From positions 59,338 through 123,337 of the forward strand of contig CANHFH010000001.1 in assembly GCA_947459825.1 (NCBI GenBank): a stretch of DNA of 64,000 bases, in the 5' to 3' direction. Shown piece after piece: positions 34,992-45,039 of the stretch (position 1 is the first letter of the stretch; every line of letters starts with the position of its first letter). Made by a program: the position numbers and the translations under genes. Source of the DNA: Pseudomonadota bacterium (lineage in GTDB: Bacteria > Pseudomonadota > Gammaproteobacteria > Steroidobacterales > Steroidobacteraceae). Under the pieces are notes generated by a model that saw only the letters and a list, made by a program, of their open reading frames with translations, had not been told where the DNA came from and searched no databases.

Positions 34992-36962
34992 ATGCCCCGC
35001 TTGCTCGAACCCGTCGCGTTAGGTGGCCTGCGGCTGCGCAACCGGATCGCGCACGCGGCGGTCACCACGCGCTACGCCGAGGCGGGGCGCGTGACGCCGC
35101 GGCTCATCGCTTACCACGCGGCGCGGGCACGGGGCGGGGCGGCGCTGCTCGTCACCGAGCCGATGAACCTGCTGCCCTCGCAGGGCGCGCCGCACAAGGT
35201 GCGTGCGCACGACCCCGCCAACTTCACCGGTCTCGAGGTCTGGGCGACCGCGGTGCGTGCGGAGGGGTCGCAGCTCGTCGCGCAGCTGCAGGACCCGGGG
35301 CGCGGTCGTCTTCTGATCGGCACCGAAGTCGAGGCGATCGCGCCGTCGGCCATCGCCGATGATCTGAGCGGCGTACTGCCGCGAGCCCTGACGACGGACG
35401 AGGTGGCGGATCTGGTGCAGGGCTTCGCGGCCGCGGCGCGCCGTCTGCGCGACCTCGGCTTTGCGGGGGTCGAAGTCTCGGCGGGCCATGGTCATCTGAT
35501 CCACCAGTTCCTCGCGCTGCGATCGAACCGACGCAGCGACCGCTACGGCGGAGACATCGAAGGCCGTGCGCGGTTCCTCACCGAGCTCTGTCTCGCGTTG
35601 CGTGCGGCTTGCGGCGAGGGTTTCCTGATCGGCGTGAAGCTGCCCGGCGAAGACGCGATGCCGGACGGCATCGACCTCGACACCGCGGCGGCCATCACGC
35701 GCTGCGTGCATGCAACGGGTGTCGCGGACTATCTGACCTGGTGCTGGGGTGGCCACTCGCGGTCCCTGCATCTGCACTTGCCCGCCGTGGAGGTCGCTGA
35801 TGTCGACGGGTCCGCCGTCCTGGGGCATGCACCCTATGCGGCGAAGATCGCGGCGTTGGCCAAGCACGCCCCGGGCATCAAGGTCGCGGCGCTCGGTCTC
35901 ATCCGTACGCCCGCCGAAGCCGAGCGTGTGCTGCAGCAGGGCCTCGCCGATTTCGTGCAGATCGGTCGCCCGTTCATCGCCGATGCGGATTGGGGGCGGC
36001 ATGCGGAGCGCGAGCTGGCCGGAGCGAGCGGGGCGGGTGTGTCCAGCGGCCAAGTCGCGCGTCGGCCCTGCATCGCCTGCAACCGCTGTTGGGGACGTAT
36101 CTCGCGCGGCGAGCCGTTGGGGTGCACGGTCAACCCCGCGCTCGCGGAAGGGCGCGAGGCGGGCCGGGTGATCGCGGCAGCCTCCCGGCCGTCGGCATCG
36201 ATCAAGCGGCGCGTGGTAGTGGCGGGCGCGGGCCCGGCGGGAGTCGCCGCGGCGTGTGCGGCGGCCGAGCACGGCGCGTCGGTGACCCTGTTCGGAGCGG
36301 GCGAGCGGCCGCTGCGTCGGCTGCGCGAGGCGGCGGCGTTGCTGGGCGCCGCTGCGCTGACCGACCTCGCCGACCATCTCGAGGCCCGTGCCGCGCGCGC
36401 CGGCGTCGCTTATCGCGGCGGTGTGACGGCGGTTGCGGCGGACATCCTCGCCCTGCAGCCGGACGAGGTGGTGCTGGCCTGCGGTGCCGAGCCCGGGTGG
36501 CGCGAGCGCTGGCGCGGAGAGCTGCGCGGACGCCTGCGGTCGCCGCTTGATGGCGTCGACGCTGCGCTGACCATCATCGATGAGACGGGCACCGCGGCTG
36601 CGCCGATGCTCGCCGTCCACGCGGCTGCGCTCGGTCATCGAGTCGTACTCGTCACCACCGCGGCCGGTCTCGCCGACGGCGAGCCGCTGGTCGAGCGGCA
36701 GCGCTGGGCCGAGCGCTGTGCCGCCGCCGGCGTCGAGATGCGCAGCGCGGCGTCTCCGGTGATGCAGGCGGCGGCGACGCCGTCGTCGGTGTGGGTGGTC
36801 GCCGAGGCGCGCCCGAACGCGGGGCCGGACCCGGGTCCCGCAGGCTGGCCGACCGGTCTGCCGCTGCGCCGGGTGGGTGATTGCCACGGGCCGGGCACGC
36901 TGGCCGATGCGCTGGCGGCCGGCGAGGCCTGCGGCGTACCCTTGCCGAAGCCGTCCCGCTGA
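34992..36962 (+). CDS. Multidomain NADH:flavin oxidoreductase (old yellow enzyme/dienoyl-CoA reductase type)
   Basis: 656 residues. Residues 1-340 are the FMN TIM barrel (RLLEPVALGGLRLRNRIAHA; AGHGHLIHQFLALRSNRRSDRYGG). The 4Fe-4S site is CIACNRCWGRI...GCTVNP, spaced C-x2-C-x2-C-x11-C, the trimethylamine-dehydrogenase spacing rather than the C-x2-C-x3-C of FadH. The C-terminal part has one clear nucleotide fold, VVVAGAGPAGVAAACAAAEHG. It likely moves electrons between NAD(P)H or an amine-type donor and FMN; the substrate is not known. The ATG at 34992 lies 26 bases after the tRNA. It is followed 24 bases later by an MFS gene in the same direction. Confidence 0.85.
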   Translation: MPRLLEPVALGGLRLRNRIAHAAVTTRYAEAGRVTPRLIAYHAARARGGAALLVTEPMNLLPSQGAPHKVRAHDPANFTGLEVWATAVRAEGSQLVAQLQDPGRGRLLIGTEVEAIAPSAIADDLSGVLPRALTTDEVADLVQGFAAAARRLRDLGFAGVEVSAGHGHLIHQFLALRSNRRSDRYGGDIEGRARFLTELCLALRAACGEGFLIGVKLPGEDAMPDGIDLDTAAAITRCVHATGVADYLTWCWGGHSRSLHLHLPAVEVADVDGSAVLGHAPYAAKIAALAKHAPGIKVAALGLIRTPAEAERVLQQGLADFVQIGRPFIADADWGRHAERELAGASGAGVSSGQVARRPCIACNRCWGRISRGEPLGCTVNPALAEGREAGRVIAAASRPSASIKRRVVVAGAGPAGVAAACAAAEHGASVTLFGAGERPLRRLREAAALLGAAALTDLADHLEARAARAGVAYRGGVTAVAADILALQPDEVVLACGAEPGWRERWRGELRGRLRSPLDGVDAALTIIDETGTAAAPMLAVHAAALGHRVVLVTTAAGLADGEPLVERQRWAERCAAAGVEMRSAASPVMQAAATPSSVWVVAEARPNAGPDPGPAGWPTGLPLRRVGDCHGPGTLADALAAGEACGVPLPKPSR

Positions 36963-36986
36963 CGGCGTCCGCGTCACGGTGATGGC

Positions 36987-38195
36987 ATGAAGGGTCTCGG
37001 TGTCCTCTGGCTCGTGGTGTTCATCAGCCTCGCCGGCTTCGGCATCACCACCATCCCGTTCCCGCTCGTCGCCGAGCAGATGGGTGCGTCGGATTTCTGG
37101 AAGACCTTCGGCGGTTCAGGGGTTTTCTCGCTGTTCCAGCTGCTGGCGACGCCGCTGTGGGGGCGCTGCAGCGATGCCTACGGTCGCAAGCCCATCCTGG
37201 TGCTGAGCCTCGTCGGTACGGTGCTCGCGTTCGTCTGGCTCGCCTACGCAGATTCTTTGACATCGTTGCTGCTGGCGCGCGCCTTCGGCGGCATCATGTC
37301 GGGCAACCTCGCTGCGGCCTTCGCCTATGCGACGGATGTGACGGACGAGCGGAACCGCGCCAAGGGCCTCGGCATCGTCGCTTCGGCGTTCGGCGTCGGG
37401 TTCGCGCTGGGGCCGCCGATCGGCGGCTTCCTCGGCACCGTCGACGGCGTCCCGAGCATGCACTGGCCGGCGTTGGCCTCGGCTGCGCTGGCGGCGGTCG
37501 CGTTGGTCGGCTGCGCGCTGTTCCTGCCCGAGAGCCTGCCCGTGGAGTCGCGCAAGCCCTTCGGTGCGCGCAGGCCCGTCGCCGGCACCGCGACCGAGAC
37601 CGCGCCTCCGGCACGCCCGTCGCGTTCGCCGCTCGCGACGCTGCGATCGAGCCCGGTGCTCATCGGTCTCATCGCCTCGAGCGTGATGGTCGCGGTCGCG
37701 GCCGGTGCGATGCAGTCGGTGTACCAGTTCTGGGGGCGCGACCTGTTCCAGTTCACGCTGCGCGATGTCGGCCTGCAGTTCATGGTCTTCGCCCTGCTCT
37801 CCGCGGTCGGGCAGGCCGGTCTCACCGGGCCGCTGACGCGGCGCTTCGGCGAGCGGCATCTGGCGATCGCCTCGATCATCGGCATCACGGTCGGATTGCT
37901 GCTGTTCGCGACCGCCGTCTCGCCTGCCATGGCCTGGGTCGCGATCTGCATCTTCGGTTTCTCCAACGGGATGTTCCTGCCGGCGGTGAGCAGTCTGGTC
38001 TCGTTCGAGGCGGCCGCCGACGAGCGCGGCGCCGTGATGGGCCTCTACAACGCATCGAGCAGCGCCGGCCGCATCATCGGTCCTGCGCTGTCGGGTCCGG
38101 TCTATTTCAAGTTCGGTCCCGCCGCACCTTTCGTGCTGTCGGCGGTGCTCACGGTGGGCGGCGCGCTGCTGATGGCGCGCCGCGCGAGGAGGTGA
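36987..38195 (+). CDS. Major-facilitator transporter, TetA-like drug efflux type
   Basis: 402 residues with 12 predicted helices. The motif-A loop GRCSDAYGRKPILVLSL follows helix 2, and the first helix begins LVVFISLAGFGITTIPFPLVAEQMG. The proton-antiport motif C GVGFALGPPIGGFLG in helix 5 points to an efflux antiporter. The central loop is unusually Pro/Arg-rich (residues 190-215). The substrate is unknown. It is probably cotranscribed with the flavin oxidoreductase before it and nnrU after it (3-base gap). Confidence 0.85.
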   Translation: MKGLGVLWLVVFISLAGFGITTIPFPLVAEQMGASDFWKTFGGSGVFSLFQLLATPLWGRCSDAYGRKPILVLSLVGTVLAFVWLAYADSLTSLLLARAFGGIMSGNLAAAFAYATDVTDERNRAKGLGIVASAFGVGFALGPPIGGFLGTVDGVPSMHWPALASAALAAVALVGCALFLPESLPVESRKPFGARRPVAGTATETAPPARPSRSPLATLRSSPVLIGLIASSVMVAVAAGAMQSVYQFWGRDLFQFTLRDVGLQFMVFALLSAVGQAGLTGPLTRRFGERHLAIASIIGITVGLLLFATAVSPAMAWVAICIFGFSNGMFLPAVSSLVSFEAAADERGAVMGLYNASSSAGRIIGPALSGPVYFKFGPAAPFVLSAVLTVGGALLMARRARR

Positions 38196-38198
38196 TCC

Positions 38199-38771
38199 AT
38201 GTCGATGCTGCTGCTCGGTCTCGTGCTTTTCCTCGGTGTCCACTCGGTGTCCATCGTCGCGCCCGCCTGGCGCGACGCGATGGCGGCGCGGCTCGGCGTC
38301 GGCGCCTGGAAGGGCATCTATTCTTTGATTTCGCTCCTCGGCTTCCTGCTGCTGCTCAAGGGCTATGCGCTCGCCCGGCTCGAGCCGTCGTTGGTCTGGG
38401 TGCCGCCCGTGGGGCTGCGGCATGTCGCGGCGTTGTTGATGCTGCCGGTGTTCCCGCTGCTCTTCGCCGCCTACCTGCCGGGCCGCATCCGCAACGCAGC
38501 CAAGCACCCGATGCTCGCCGCGGTGAAGTTCTGGGCGCTCGCCCACCTCCTCGCCAACGGCATGTTGGCCGACATCGTGCTGTTCGGATCGTTGCTGGTC
38601 TGGGCGGTGCTCGACCGCATCTCGCTCAAGCGCCGCGCCCTGCGAGCGACGCCCGCAGCGCCCGCCAAGCCGTTCAACGATGTGCTGGCGGTCGTGCTCG
38701 GACTCGTCGTCTACGCCATCTTCGTGATGGGCGCGCACCGGGCGCTGTTCGGCGTCGCGCCCTTCGGCTGA
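38199..38771 (+). CDS. nnrU: NnrU family membrane protein
   Basis: 190 residues, five or six membrane helices. Family landmarks are LFLGVHSVSIVAPAWRDAM at the start, KGIYSLISLLGFLLLLKGYALARL and RNAAKHPMLAAVKFWALAHLLANGMLADIVLFGSLLVWA. NnrU was first found with nitrite and nitric oxide reduction genes and resembles the 15-cis-zeta-carotene isomerase Z-ISO, a heme protein. No nitrogen-oxide genes are near; a carotenoid role is conceivable since carotenoid genes lie 17 kb away, but that is only inference. Confidence 0.85.
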   Translation: MSMLLLGLVLFLGVHSVSIVAPAWRDAMAARLGVGAWKGIYSLISLLGFLLLLKGYALARLEPSLVWVPPVGLRHVAALLMLPVFPLLFAAYLPGRIRNAAKHPMLAAVKFWALAHLLANGMLADIVLFGSLLVWAVLDRISLKRRALRATPAAPAKPFNDVLAVVLGLVVYAIFVMGAHRALFGVAPFG

Positions 38772-38813
38772 TCCCGTCCCTGACATCCCATCCCTTCGCC
38801 CGGAGTATCCCCG

Positions 38814-39293
38814 ATGACCACCGTCCATGATTTCAAGGCCAGCGCGCTGGATGGCACCGAGCGCTCGCTCGCCGACTGGCACGGCAAGGTGCTGCTGATC
38901 GTCAATGTGGCGAGCCGCTGCGGCCTGACGCCGCAGTACACGGGGCTCGAGGCGCTGCAGCGCAAGTACACCGCGCGCGGCTTCGAGGTGCTCGGCTTCC
39001 CCTGCAACCAGTTCGGCGCGCAGGAGCCGGGCAGCGCCGAGGAGATCCGCGACTTCTGCAGCACACGCTATGACGTGACCTTCCCGATGTTCGCCAAGGT
39101 CGATGTCAACGGCGGTGATGCGCATCCGCTGTGGCGGCACCTCAAGGAGCAGAAGCCGGGGCTGCTCGGGATCGAGGCCATCAAGTGGAACTTCACGAAG
39201 TTCCTCGTCGACCGCGAGGGACGCGTCATCAAGCGCTACGCGCCCACGGATGAGCCGTCGACGATCGAGCGCGACATCGAGGCGGCGCTGTGA
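38814..39293 (+). CDS. Glutathione peroxidase (cysteine type)
   Basis: 159 residues with thioredoxin fold. The catalytic site is NVASRCGLTPQYTGLEAL with Cys at about residue 37 in place of selenocysteine. The second signature is GFPCNQFGAQEPG, holding the catalytic Gln, and WNFTKFLVDREG carries the Trp/Asn of the tetrad. It reduces hydrogen peroxide or lipid hydroperoxides using glutathione or thioredoxin. It overlaps the gamma-glutamyltransferase start by GTGA, so the two are translationally coupled. Confidence 0.93.
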   Translation: MTTVHDFKASALDGTERSLADWHGKVLLIVNVASRCGLTPQYTGLEALQRKYTARGFEVLGFPCNQFGAQEPGSAEEIRDFCSTRYDVTFPMFAKVDVNGGDAHPLWRHLKEQKPGLLGIEAIKWNFTKFLVDREGRVIKRYAPTDEPSTIERDIEAAL

Positions 39294-41092
39294 GCAGGGG
39301 TGCGATCGCCTCGGTTTCGCTGGCCGCGCTCGCCGCTCTGCTTGCGGGCTGCTCCGCGCCGGGCGCGCGGTCATCGGTCGGCACAGCGCCCGCGTCGTCG
39401 CCCGTCGCCCCGGCGCCCGTCATCGAAGCGAAGCCGGCACGCGATTGGCGCGCGGGCGGCATGGTCGCCGCCGCCAACCCGCTCGCCGTGGAGGCGGGTC
39501 TCGAGGTGCTGCGCGCGGGTGGCTCCGCGGTCGATGCCGCGGTCGCGGTGCAAGCGGTGCTCGGGCTCGTCGAACCGCAGTCCTCGGGCATCGGCGGCGG
39601 CGCCTTCCTCGTGCATTACGACGCTGCGACAGGCGATGTGATCACCTTCGACGGCCGTGAGGTCGCGCCGCAGGGCGCGACGCCCGACATGTTCCTGGAC
39701 GCGGCGGGCAAGCCGCTGACCTTTCCGGTGGCCGTGCGGTCAGGCCGTGCGGTCGGCGTGCCCGGGGTCATCGCGATGCTCGGCGAGGCGCATCGCGAGT
39801 TCGGTCGGCTGCCGTGGTCGCGGCCCTGGCAGCCGGCCATCCGGCTCGCCGAGCGAGGCTTCCCCGTTTCGCCGCGCCTCAGTGAATTGATCGGCTCGGC
39901 GTTGTCCCGTGACGCCCTGCTGCCGGCGGGCCGCGATTACCTCACGCGGACGGGGACGGGCGCGGGTGCGCGCGATGGCCGCGAGCCCCTGCCGGTCGGC
40001 GCGATCCTCCGCAACCCCGCCTACGCGGACACGCTGCGTCGCGTGGCCAAGGGCGGTGCGCGGGCCTTCTACGAAGGCCCGATCGCGGAGGCCATCGTCG
40101 CCGGAGCCGCAGCCGCGCCCCTGCCCGGCACGCTCACGCTCGCGGACCTCACGGCCTACCGCCCGCAGCGGTTGGAGCCGGTCTGCGGCGGTTACCGCGT
40201 GTATCTCGTCTGCGGCATGCGGCCGCCGTCATCCGGCGGCATCGCCGTGCTGTCGGCGCTCGGCACGCTCGAGAACTTCGACATGGCGGCGATGGGACCG
40301 GGCACGGTCGCCGGCTGGCACCACTTCATCGAGGCGCAGCGCCTGACCTACGCCGACCGCGACCGTTATGTCGCCGACGATCGGCTGGTGGCGGTACCGC
40401 TCGCGGGGCTCATCGACAAAGATTACCTGCGTTCGCGCGCCGCGCTCGTGCGCGCGGACCGCGCCATGGCGACGGTGGAGGCGGGGCGGCCGCCCGGCGC
40501 GCCGGTGCGCGGCCGTGACGCCACCGCCGAGGTGCCGGGCACGAGCCACTTCGTGGTGGTCGACCGTCGCGGGAATGTGGTGTCGATGACGACGACGGTG
40601 GAGTCGCTGTTCGGTTCGCAGCGCTTCGTCGCCGGGTTCTTCCTCAACAACCAGCTCACCGATTTCAGCTTCCGGCCGGTGGACGACCGCGGCGAGGCGA
40701 TCGCCAACGCCGTCGCGCCTGGCAAGAAGCCGCGCAGCTCCATGTCGCCGACCATCGTGTTCCGCGACGGCAGGTTCGAGGTGGCGGTCGGCTCGCCGGG
40801 CGGCAACGCCATCATCGCCTATGTCACCAAGACCTTGGTCGGGATGCTCGACTGGGGGCTCACGCCGCAGCAGGCGGTCGACCTGCCGAACGTCATCGCT
40901 CGTGGCCCCGTGGTGGTCGAGACGGCGCGCATCGATGGCGCCATCGTCGACGCGTTGAAGGGCATGGGCCATGTGTTCCGCGACGGCCGCGGCGAGGGGT
41001 CCGGGCTGCACGCGGTGCGCGTGACGAAGGACGGGCGGCTCGAGGGCGCTGCCGATCCGCGTCGCGAGGGGCGGGCGATCGCGCTGCCCTGA
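39290..41092 (+). CDS. ggt: Gamma-glutamyltransferase (lipoprotein)
   Basis: 600 residues. The N-terminus is a lipoprotein signal with lipobox LLAGC (Cys24). The large-subunit part has GGMVAAANPLAVEAGLEVLRAGGSAVDAAVAVQ and PQSSGIGGGAFLVHYD. The autocleavage nucleophile is Thr418 in GTSHFVVVDRRGN, followed by MTTTVESLFGS. Mature enzyme would be two subunits anchored in the periplasm or outer membrane. It hydrolyses the gamma-glutamyl bond of glutathione or transfers the group to amino acids. The GTG start lies in the glutathione peroxidase stop. Confidence 0.93.
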   Translation: MSRGAIASVSLAALAALLAGCSAPGARSSVGTAPASSPVAPAPVIEAKPARDWRAGGMVAAANPLAVEAGLEVLRAGGSAVDAAVAVQAVLGLVEPQSSGIGGGAFLVHYDAATGDVITFDGREVAPQGATPDMFLDAAGKPLTFPVAVRSGRAVGVPGVIAMLGEAHREFGRLPWSRPWQPAIRLAERGFPVSPRLSELIGSALSRDALLPAGRDYLTRTGTGAGARDGREPLPVGAILRNPAYADTLRRVAKGGARAFYEGPIAEAIVAGAAAAPLPGTLTLADLTAYRPQRLEPVCGGYRVYLVCGMRPPSSGGIAVLSALGTLENFDMAAMGPGTVAGWHHFIEAQRLTYADRDRYVADDRLVAVPLAGLIDKDYLRSRAALVRADRAMATVEAGRPPGAPVRGRDATAEVPGTSHFVVVDRRGNVVSMTTTVESLFGSQRFVAGFFLNNQLTDFSFRPVDDRGEAIANAVAPGKKPRSSMSPTIVFRDGRFEVAVGSPGGNAIIAYVTKTLVGMLDWGLTPQQAVDLPNVIARGPVVVETARIDGAIVDALKGMGHVFRDGRGEGSGLHAVRVTKDGRLEGAADPRREGRAIALP

Positions 41093-41113
41093 GCGCGGAC
41101 GCGTAGCGCCCGA

Positions 41114-41938
41114 TCAGCCCGCGGCGAAGTCGGCGTCGCTCAGCACCTTGCGCTTGCGGAACAGCGACCCCGCGAATCGTCGGAAGGCCTTGCCGTTGGT
41201 GAGCCAGGCGACGCGGTCGCCGGCCTTGTGCGGCCGCAGCACCTGGTCGGCGAGCCAGGGCGTCACCGTCTCGACGCGGTCGGCGAGGATGTCGTAGATG
41301 CGGCGCGTGCGCGCGATCTCCGGCCCGCTCGCGCTGCCCATGTCGCGTTTGACGAGATCGGTGACCACGATCCCCGGACTCAGCCAGCAGACCTTCACCG
41401 TCTCGCCGCGGGTCTCGGCGAGCAGCGCCTTGTTGAAGTAGGTCAGCGCGAACTTGCTCGCGCCGTAGAGGCTCATCCCCGGCGATGTCATGCCGTTCGA
41501 GCCGAAGCCTTCCATGTTCCAGATCGTGCCGCCATCGGTCTGCTTGCGCATGCCGACGAGCGCCACTTGCGTGCCGAGCATCATCCCCAACAGGTTGGTG
41601 TCGGCGACGACATCGATGTCGGCCGCGTGCAGTTCACCGATCTGTCGGCGCGGGTGGGAGAGCCCGGCGTTGTTGATCCAGACATCGACGCGTCCGAAGG
41701 CGCCGGCCGCGGTATCCCACAGGCGTTGTACGGCGGCGGCATCGGCCACATCGCAGGGTGCGCCGACCACGCGCGCACCACCCACGGCGAGCGGTGTGAG
41801 CGCAGCGACGGCCTCGTCGACCGCGACCTGCGTTCGGCCGCTGACCGTGACGAGATGCCCGCGCTTCAGGAACTCGGCGGCGAGGCCGCGTCCGATGCCG
41901 CGCGTGCTGCCGGTGATGACGATGCTCTGTGTTGCCAT
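41114..41938 (-). CDS. Short-chain dehydrogenase/reductase (SDR paralogue A)
   Basis: 274 residues; the ATG at 41938 (MATQSIVITGSTRGIGRG) follows the family start. The cofactor motif is TGSTRGIGRG, then NNAGLSHPRR for structure, and the catalytic YGASK. The C-terminal 60 residues (VTPWLADQVLRPHKAGDRVAWLTNGKAFRRF) match closely the end of the SDR at 44137-45039, so the two are paralogues. The NADP preference suggested by Arg after the glycine motif is weak evidence. Substrate unknown. It is divergent from the formaldehyde genes across 166 bases that contain no clear operator. Confidence 0.82.
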   Translation of the reverse strand: MATQSIVITGSTRGIGRGLAAEFLKRGHLVTVSGRTQVAVDEAVAALTPLAVGGARVVGAPCDVADAAAVQRLWDTAAGAFGRVDVWINNAGLSHPRRQIGELHAADIDVVADTNLLGMMLGTQVALVGMRKQTDGGTIWNMEGFGSNGMTSPGMSLYGASKFALTYFNKALLAETRGETVKVCWLSPGIVVTDLVKRDMGSASGPEIARTRRIYDILADRVETVTPWLADQVLRPHKAGDRVAWLTNGKAFRRFAGSLFRKRKVLSDADFAAG

Positions 41939-42104
41939 GTACGCCCCCCGCGATCCGACGGCCATCGTAGGCCATGGCCCGGCAAGCATGGGCAGCGCGG
42001 TCGGTCCGCCCGTCCGATGAGCGGTCAGTGGCGGAGGACGGCCCCGGCGGCTAGGCTGCGGTCTGCGGCTTCATCTCCGAGCCGTCGTCCGAGAGGGTCC
42101 AGGC

Positions 42105-43214
<1,110 letters not shown>

Positions 43215-43231
43215 GTCGGGCGGAGCGATCG

Positions 43232-44077
43232 ATGATCGACGCCCTCGAGACGCTCTCTGAACATGCCTGCTTCGGCGGCATGCAGGGCTTCTACCGCCAC
43301 GCCTCGACGGCGTGCGCGGGCCCCATGAGGTTCGGCGTGTTCGTCCCGGACGGTGCCCGTGAGCGACGCTTGCCGACGCTCTTCTGGCTCGCGGGCCTCA
43401 CCTGCACCGAAGAGACCTTCGCCATCAAGGCGGGTGCGCAGCGCGTCGCGGCGGAACTCGGCATCGTGCTCGTGATGCCGGACACGAGCCCGCGAGAGCC
43501 GCAACTGCCGGGCGACCGCGAGTCCTGGGACTTCGGTCAGGGCGCGGGGTTCTATGTCGATGCGACGCAGACCCCTTGGAACGCGCACTACCGCATGTCC
43601 ACCTATGTCACCGAGGAACTGCCGGCCTTGATCGAGGCGCGGTTCCCGTCGGATCCCGCGCGACGCGGCGTCTTCGGTCACTCGATGGGCGGTCACGGCG
43701 CACTGGTGTCGGCGCTGCGTCGGCCGGATGTCTTCCGCAGCTGCTCGGCGTTCGCACCGATCGCCGCGGCGAGCGATTGCCCGTGGGGCCACAAGGCGCT
43801 CGGTAGCTACCTCGGCGCCGACCGGGCGGCGTGGTCGGGATGGGACGCCGCTGCGCTCATGCGCAAGCGGCCGTTCCCGGAGGAGATCCTCGTCGACCAA
43901 GGCCTCGCCGACCGCTTCCTCGACGAGCAGCTGAAGCCTGAGCGGCTCGAGGAGGCCGCTGTCGTGTCCGGCCAGCGCCTCACGCTGCGCCGTCATCCCG
44001 GATACGACCACGGTTATTTCTTCATCCAGTCCTTCATCGCCGATCACCTCCTGCATCACGCGCGGCTGCTCGGCTGA
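43232..44077 (+). CDS. fghA: S-formylglutathione hydrolase
   Basis: 281 residues of the esterase D family. Segments include KAGAQRVAAELG, TSPREPQLPGDRESWDFGQGAGFYVDAT, and the nucleophile elbow GHSMGGHGAL. The Asp of LVDQGLADRFL and the His of HPGYDHGYFF complete the triad. It splits S-formylglutathione into glutathione and formate. It begins 17 bases after the dehydrogenase stop. The ATG at 43232 has GGAG about 9 bases upstream. Confidence 0.95.
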   Translation: MIDALETLSEHACFGGMQGFYRHASTACAGPMRFGVFVPDGARERRLPTLFWLAGLTCTEETFAIKAGAQRVAAELGIVLVMPDTSPREPQLPGDRESWDFGQGAGFYVDATQTPWNAHYRMSTYVTEELPALIEARFPSDPARRGVFGHSMGGHGALVSALRRPDVFRSCSAFAPIAAASDCPWGHKALGSYLGADRAAWSGWDAAALMRKRPFPEEILVDQGLADRFLDEQLKPERLEEAAVVSGQRLTLRRHPGYDHGYFFIQSFIADHLLHHARLLG

Positions 44078-44136
44078 CCGGCCGCAGACGAGGCCGTTGT
44101 CCAAACCGCGGTCAGTCGCGGTCCATCGTCACGGGT

Positions 44137-45039
44137 ATGCTTGGTGGGCACGCGCCGAGAGAGAGCGCGCGCGACCGGGGGGTCGTCTTGGGCAGCAAGG
44201 TCGTCGTCATCACGGGCAGCACGCAGGGGCTCGGCTTCGGCTACGCGCAGGCCTTCCTGCAGCGCGGCCACCATGTCGTCGTCAGCGGCCGCACGCAGTC
44301 CGGTGTGGATGCCGCGATAGACCGGCTGGAGGCGGACGTGGTGGTGGGTGCAGGTGCCGCCATCGGTCAGGCCTGCGAGGTGTCCGACCTCGCGCAGGTG
44401 CAGGCGCTGTGGGGCTTCGCCGTACGCAGCTTCGGTCCGGTCGACATCTGGCTGCACAACGCCGGTTACGCGCGCACCGGCGTCAGCTTCGCGGCGACCA
44501 CGCCCGAGGAGATCGCCGCGATGGTGCGGTCCAATGTGATCGGCTCGATGAACTCGGCGCAGGTCGCGGTGGCGGGCATGTCGGCGCAGCCGCAGGGCGG
44601 CAAGCTGTTCCTCACGCTGGGCGGCGGCGGCGCGACCGGCCGCGTCGTCCCGGGCATGGCGGTCTACTCGACGACCAAACGCGCGGTGAAGTACTTCGCC
44701 GACTCGCTCGTCAAGGAGCGCCGCAAGGCGAAGGACGATCGCGTGCTCGTCGGCACCATCAGTCCGGGCGTCAACATCACCGAAGGTCTGCTGCGTGAGA
44801 TGCGCGCGCTGCCCGACGCCGAGCGCGCGAAGGCGCTGCGGCAGCTGGAGTTCATCGGCGAGCATGTCTCGACCACCACGCCATGGATCGTCGAGCGCAT
44901 CCTCGCCGCGACCCGGCAGGGTGAGGACATCACCTGGCTCACCAACGGCAAGCTGCTCGGGCGCGGGCTCGGCATGATGCTGGGCCGCAAGCGCGACATG
45001 CTGTCGCGGTACCGGATCGCGGAGGACACAAGCGCATGA
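44137..45039 (+). CDS. Short-chain dehydrogenase/reductase (SDR paralogue B)
   Basis: 300 residues from an ATG at 44137; a TTG at 44188 (MGSKVVVITGSTQG) with a G-rich run 7 bases upstream may be the real start, giving 283 residues. It has TGSTQGLGFGYAQ, HNAGYARTG, and the catalytic YSTTK. The C-terminus TPWIVERILAATRQGEDITWLTNGK is near identical in plan to the SDR at 41114-41938, so the two are paralogues facing away from one another on either side of the formaldehyde genes. The substrate is not known. It overlaps the next gene by ATGA. Confidence 0.8.
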   Translation: MLGGHAPRESARDRGVVLGSKVVVITGSTQGLGFGYAQAFLQRGHHVVVSGRTQSGVDAAIDRLEADVVVGAGAAIGQACEVSDLAQVQALWGFAVRSFGPVDIWLHNAGYARTGVSFAATTPEEIAAMVRSNVIGSMNSAQVAVAGMSAQPQGGKLFLTLGGGGATGRVVPGMAVYSTTKRAVKYFADSLVKERRKAKDDRVLVGTISPGVNITEGLLREMRALPDAERAKALRQLEFIGEHVSTTTPWIVERILAATRQGEDITWLTNGKLLGRGLGMMLGRKRDMLSRYRIAEDTSA

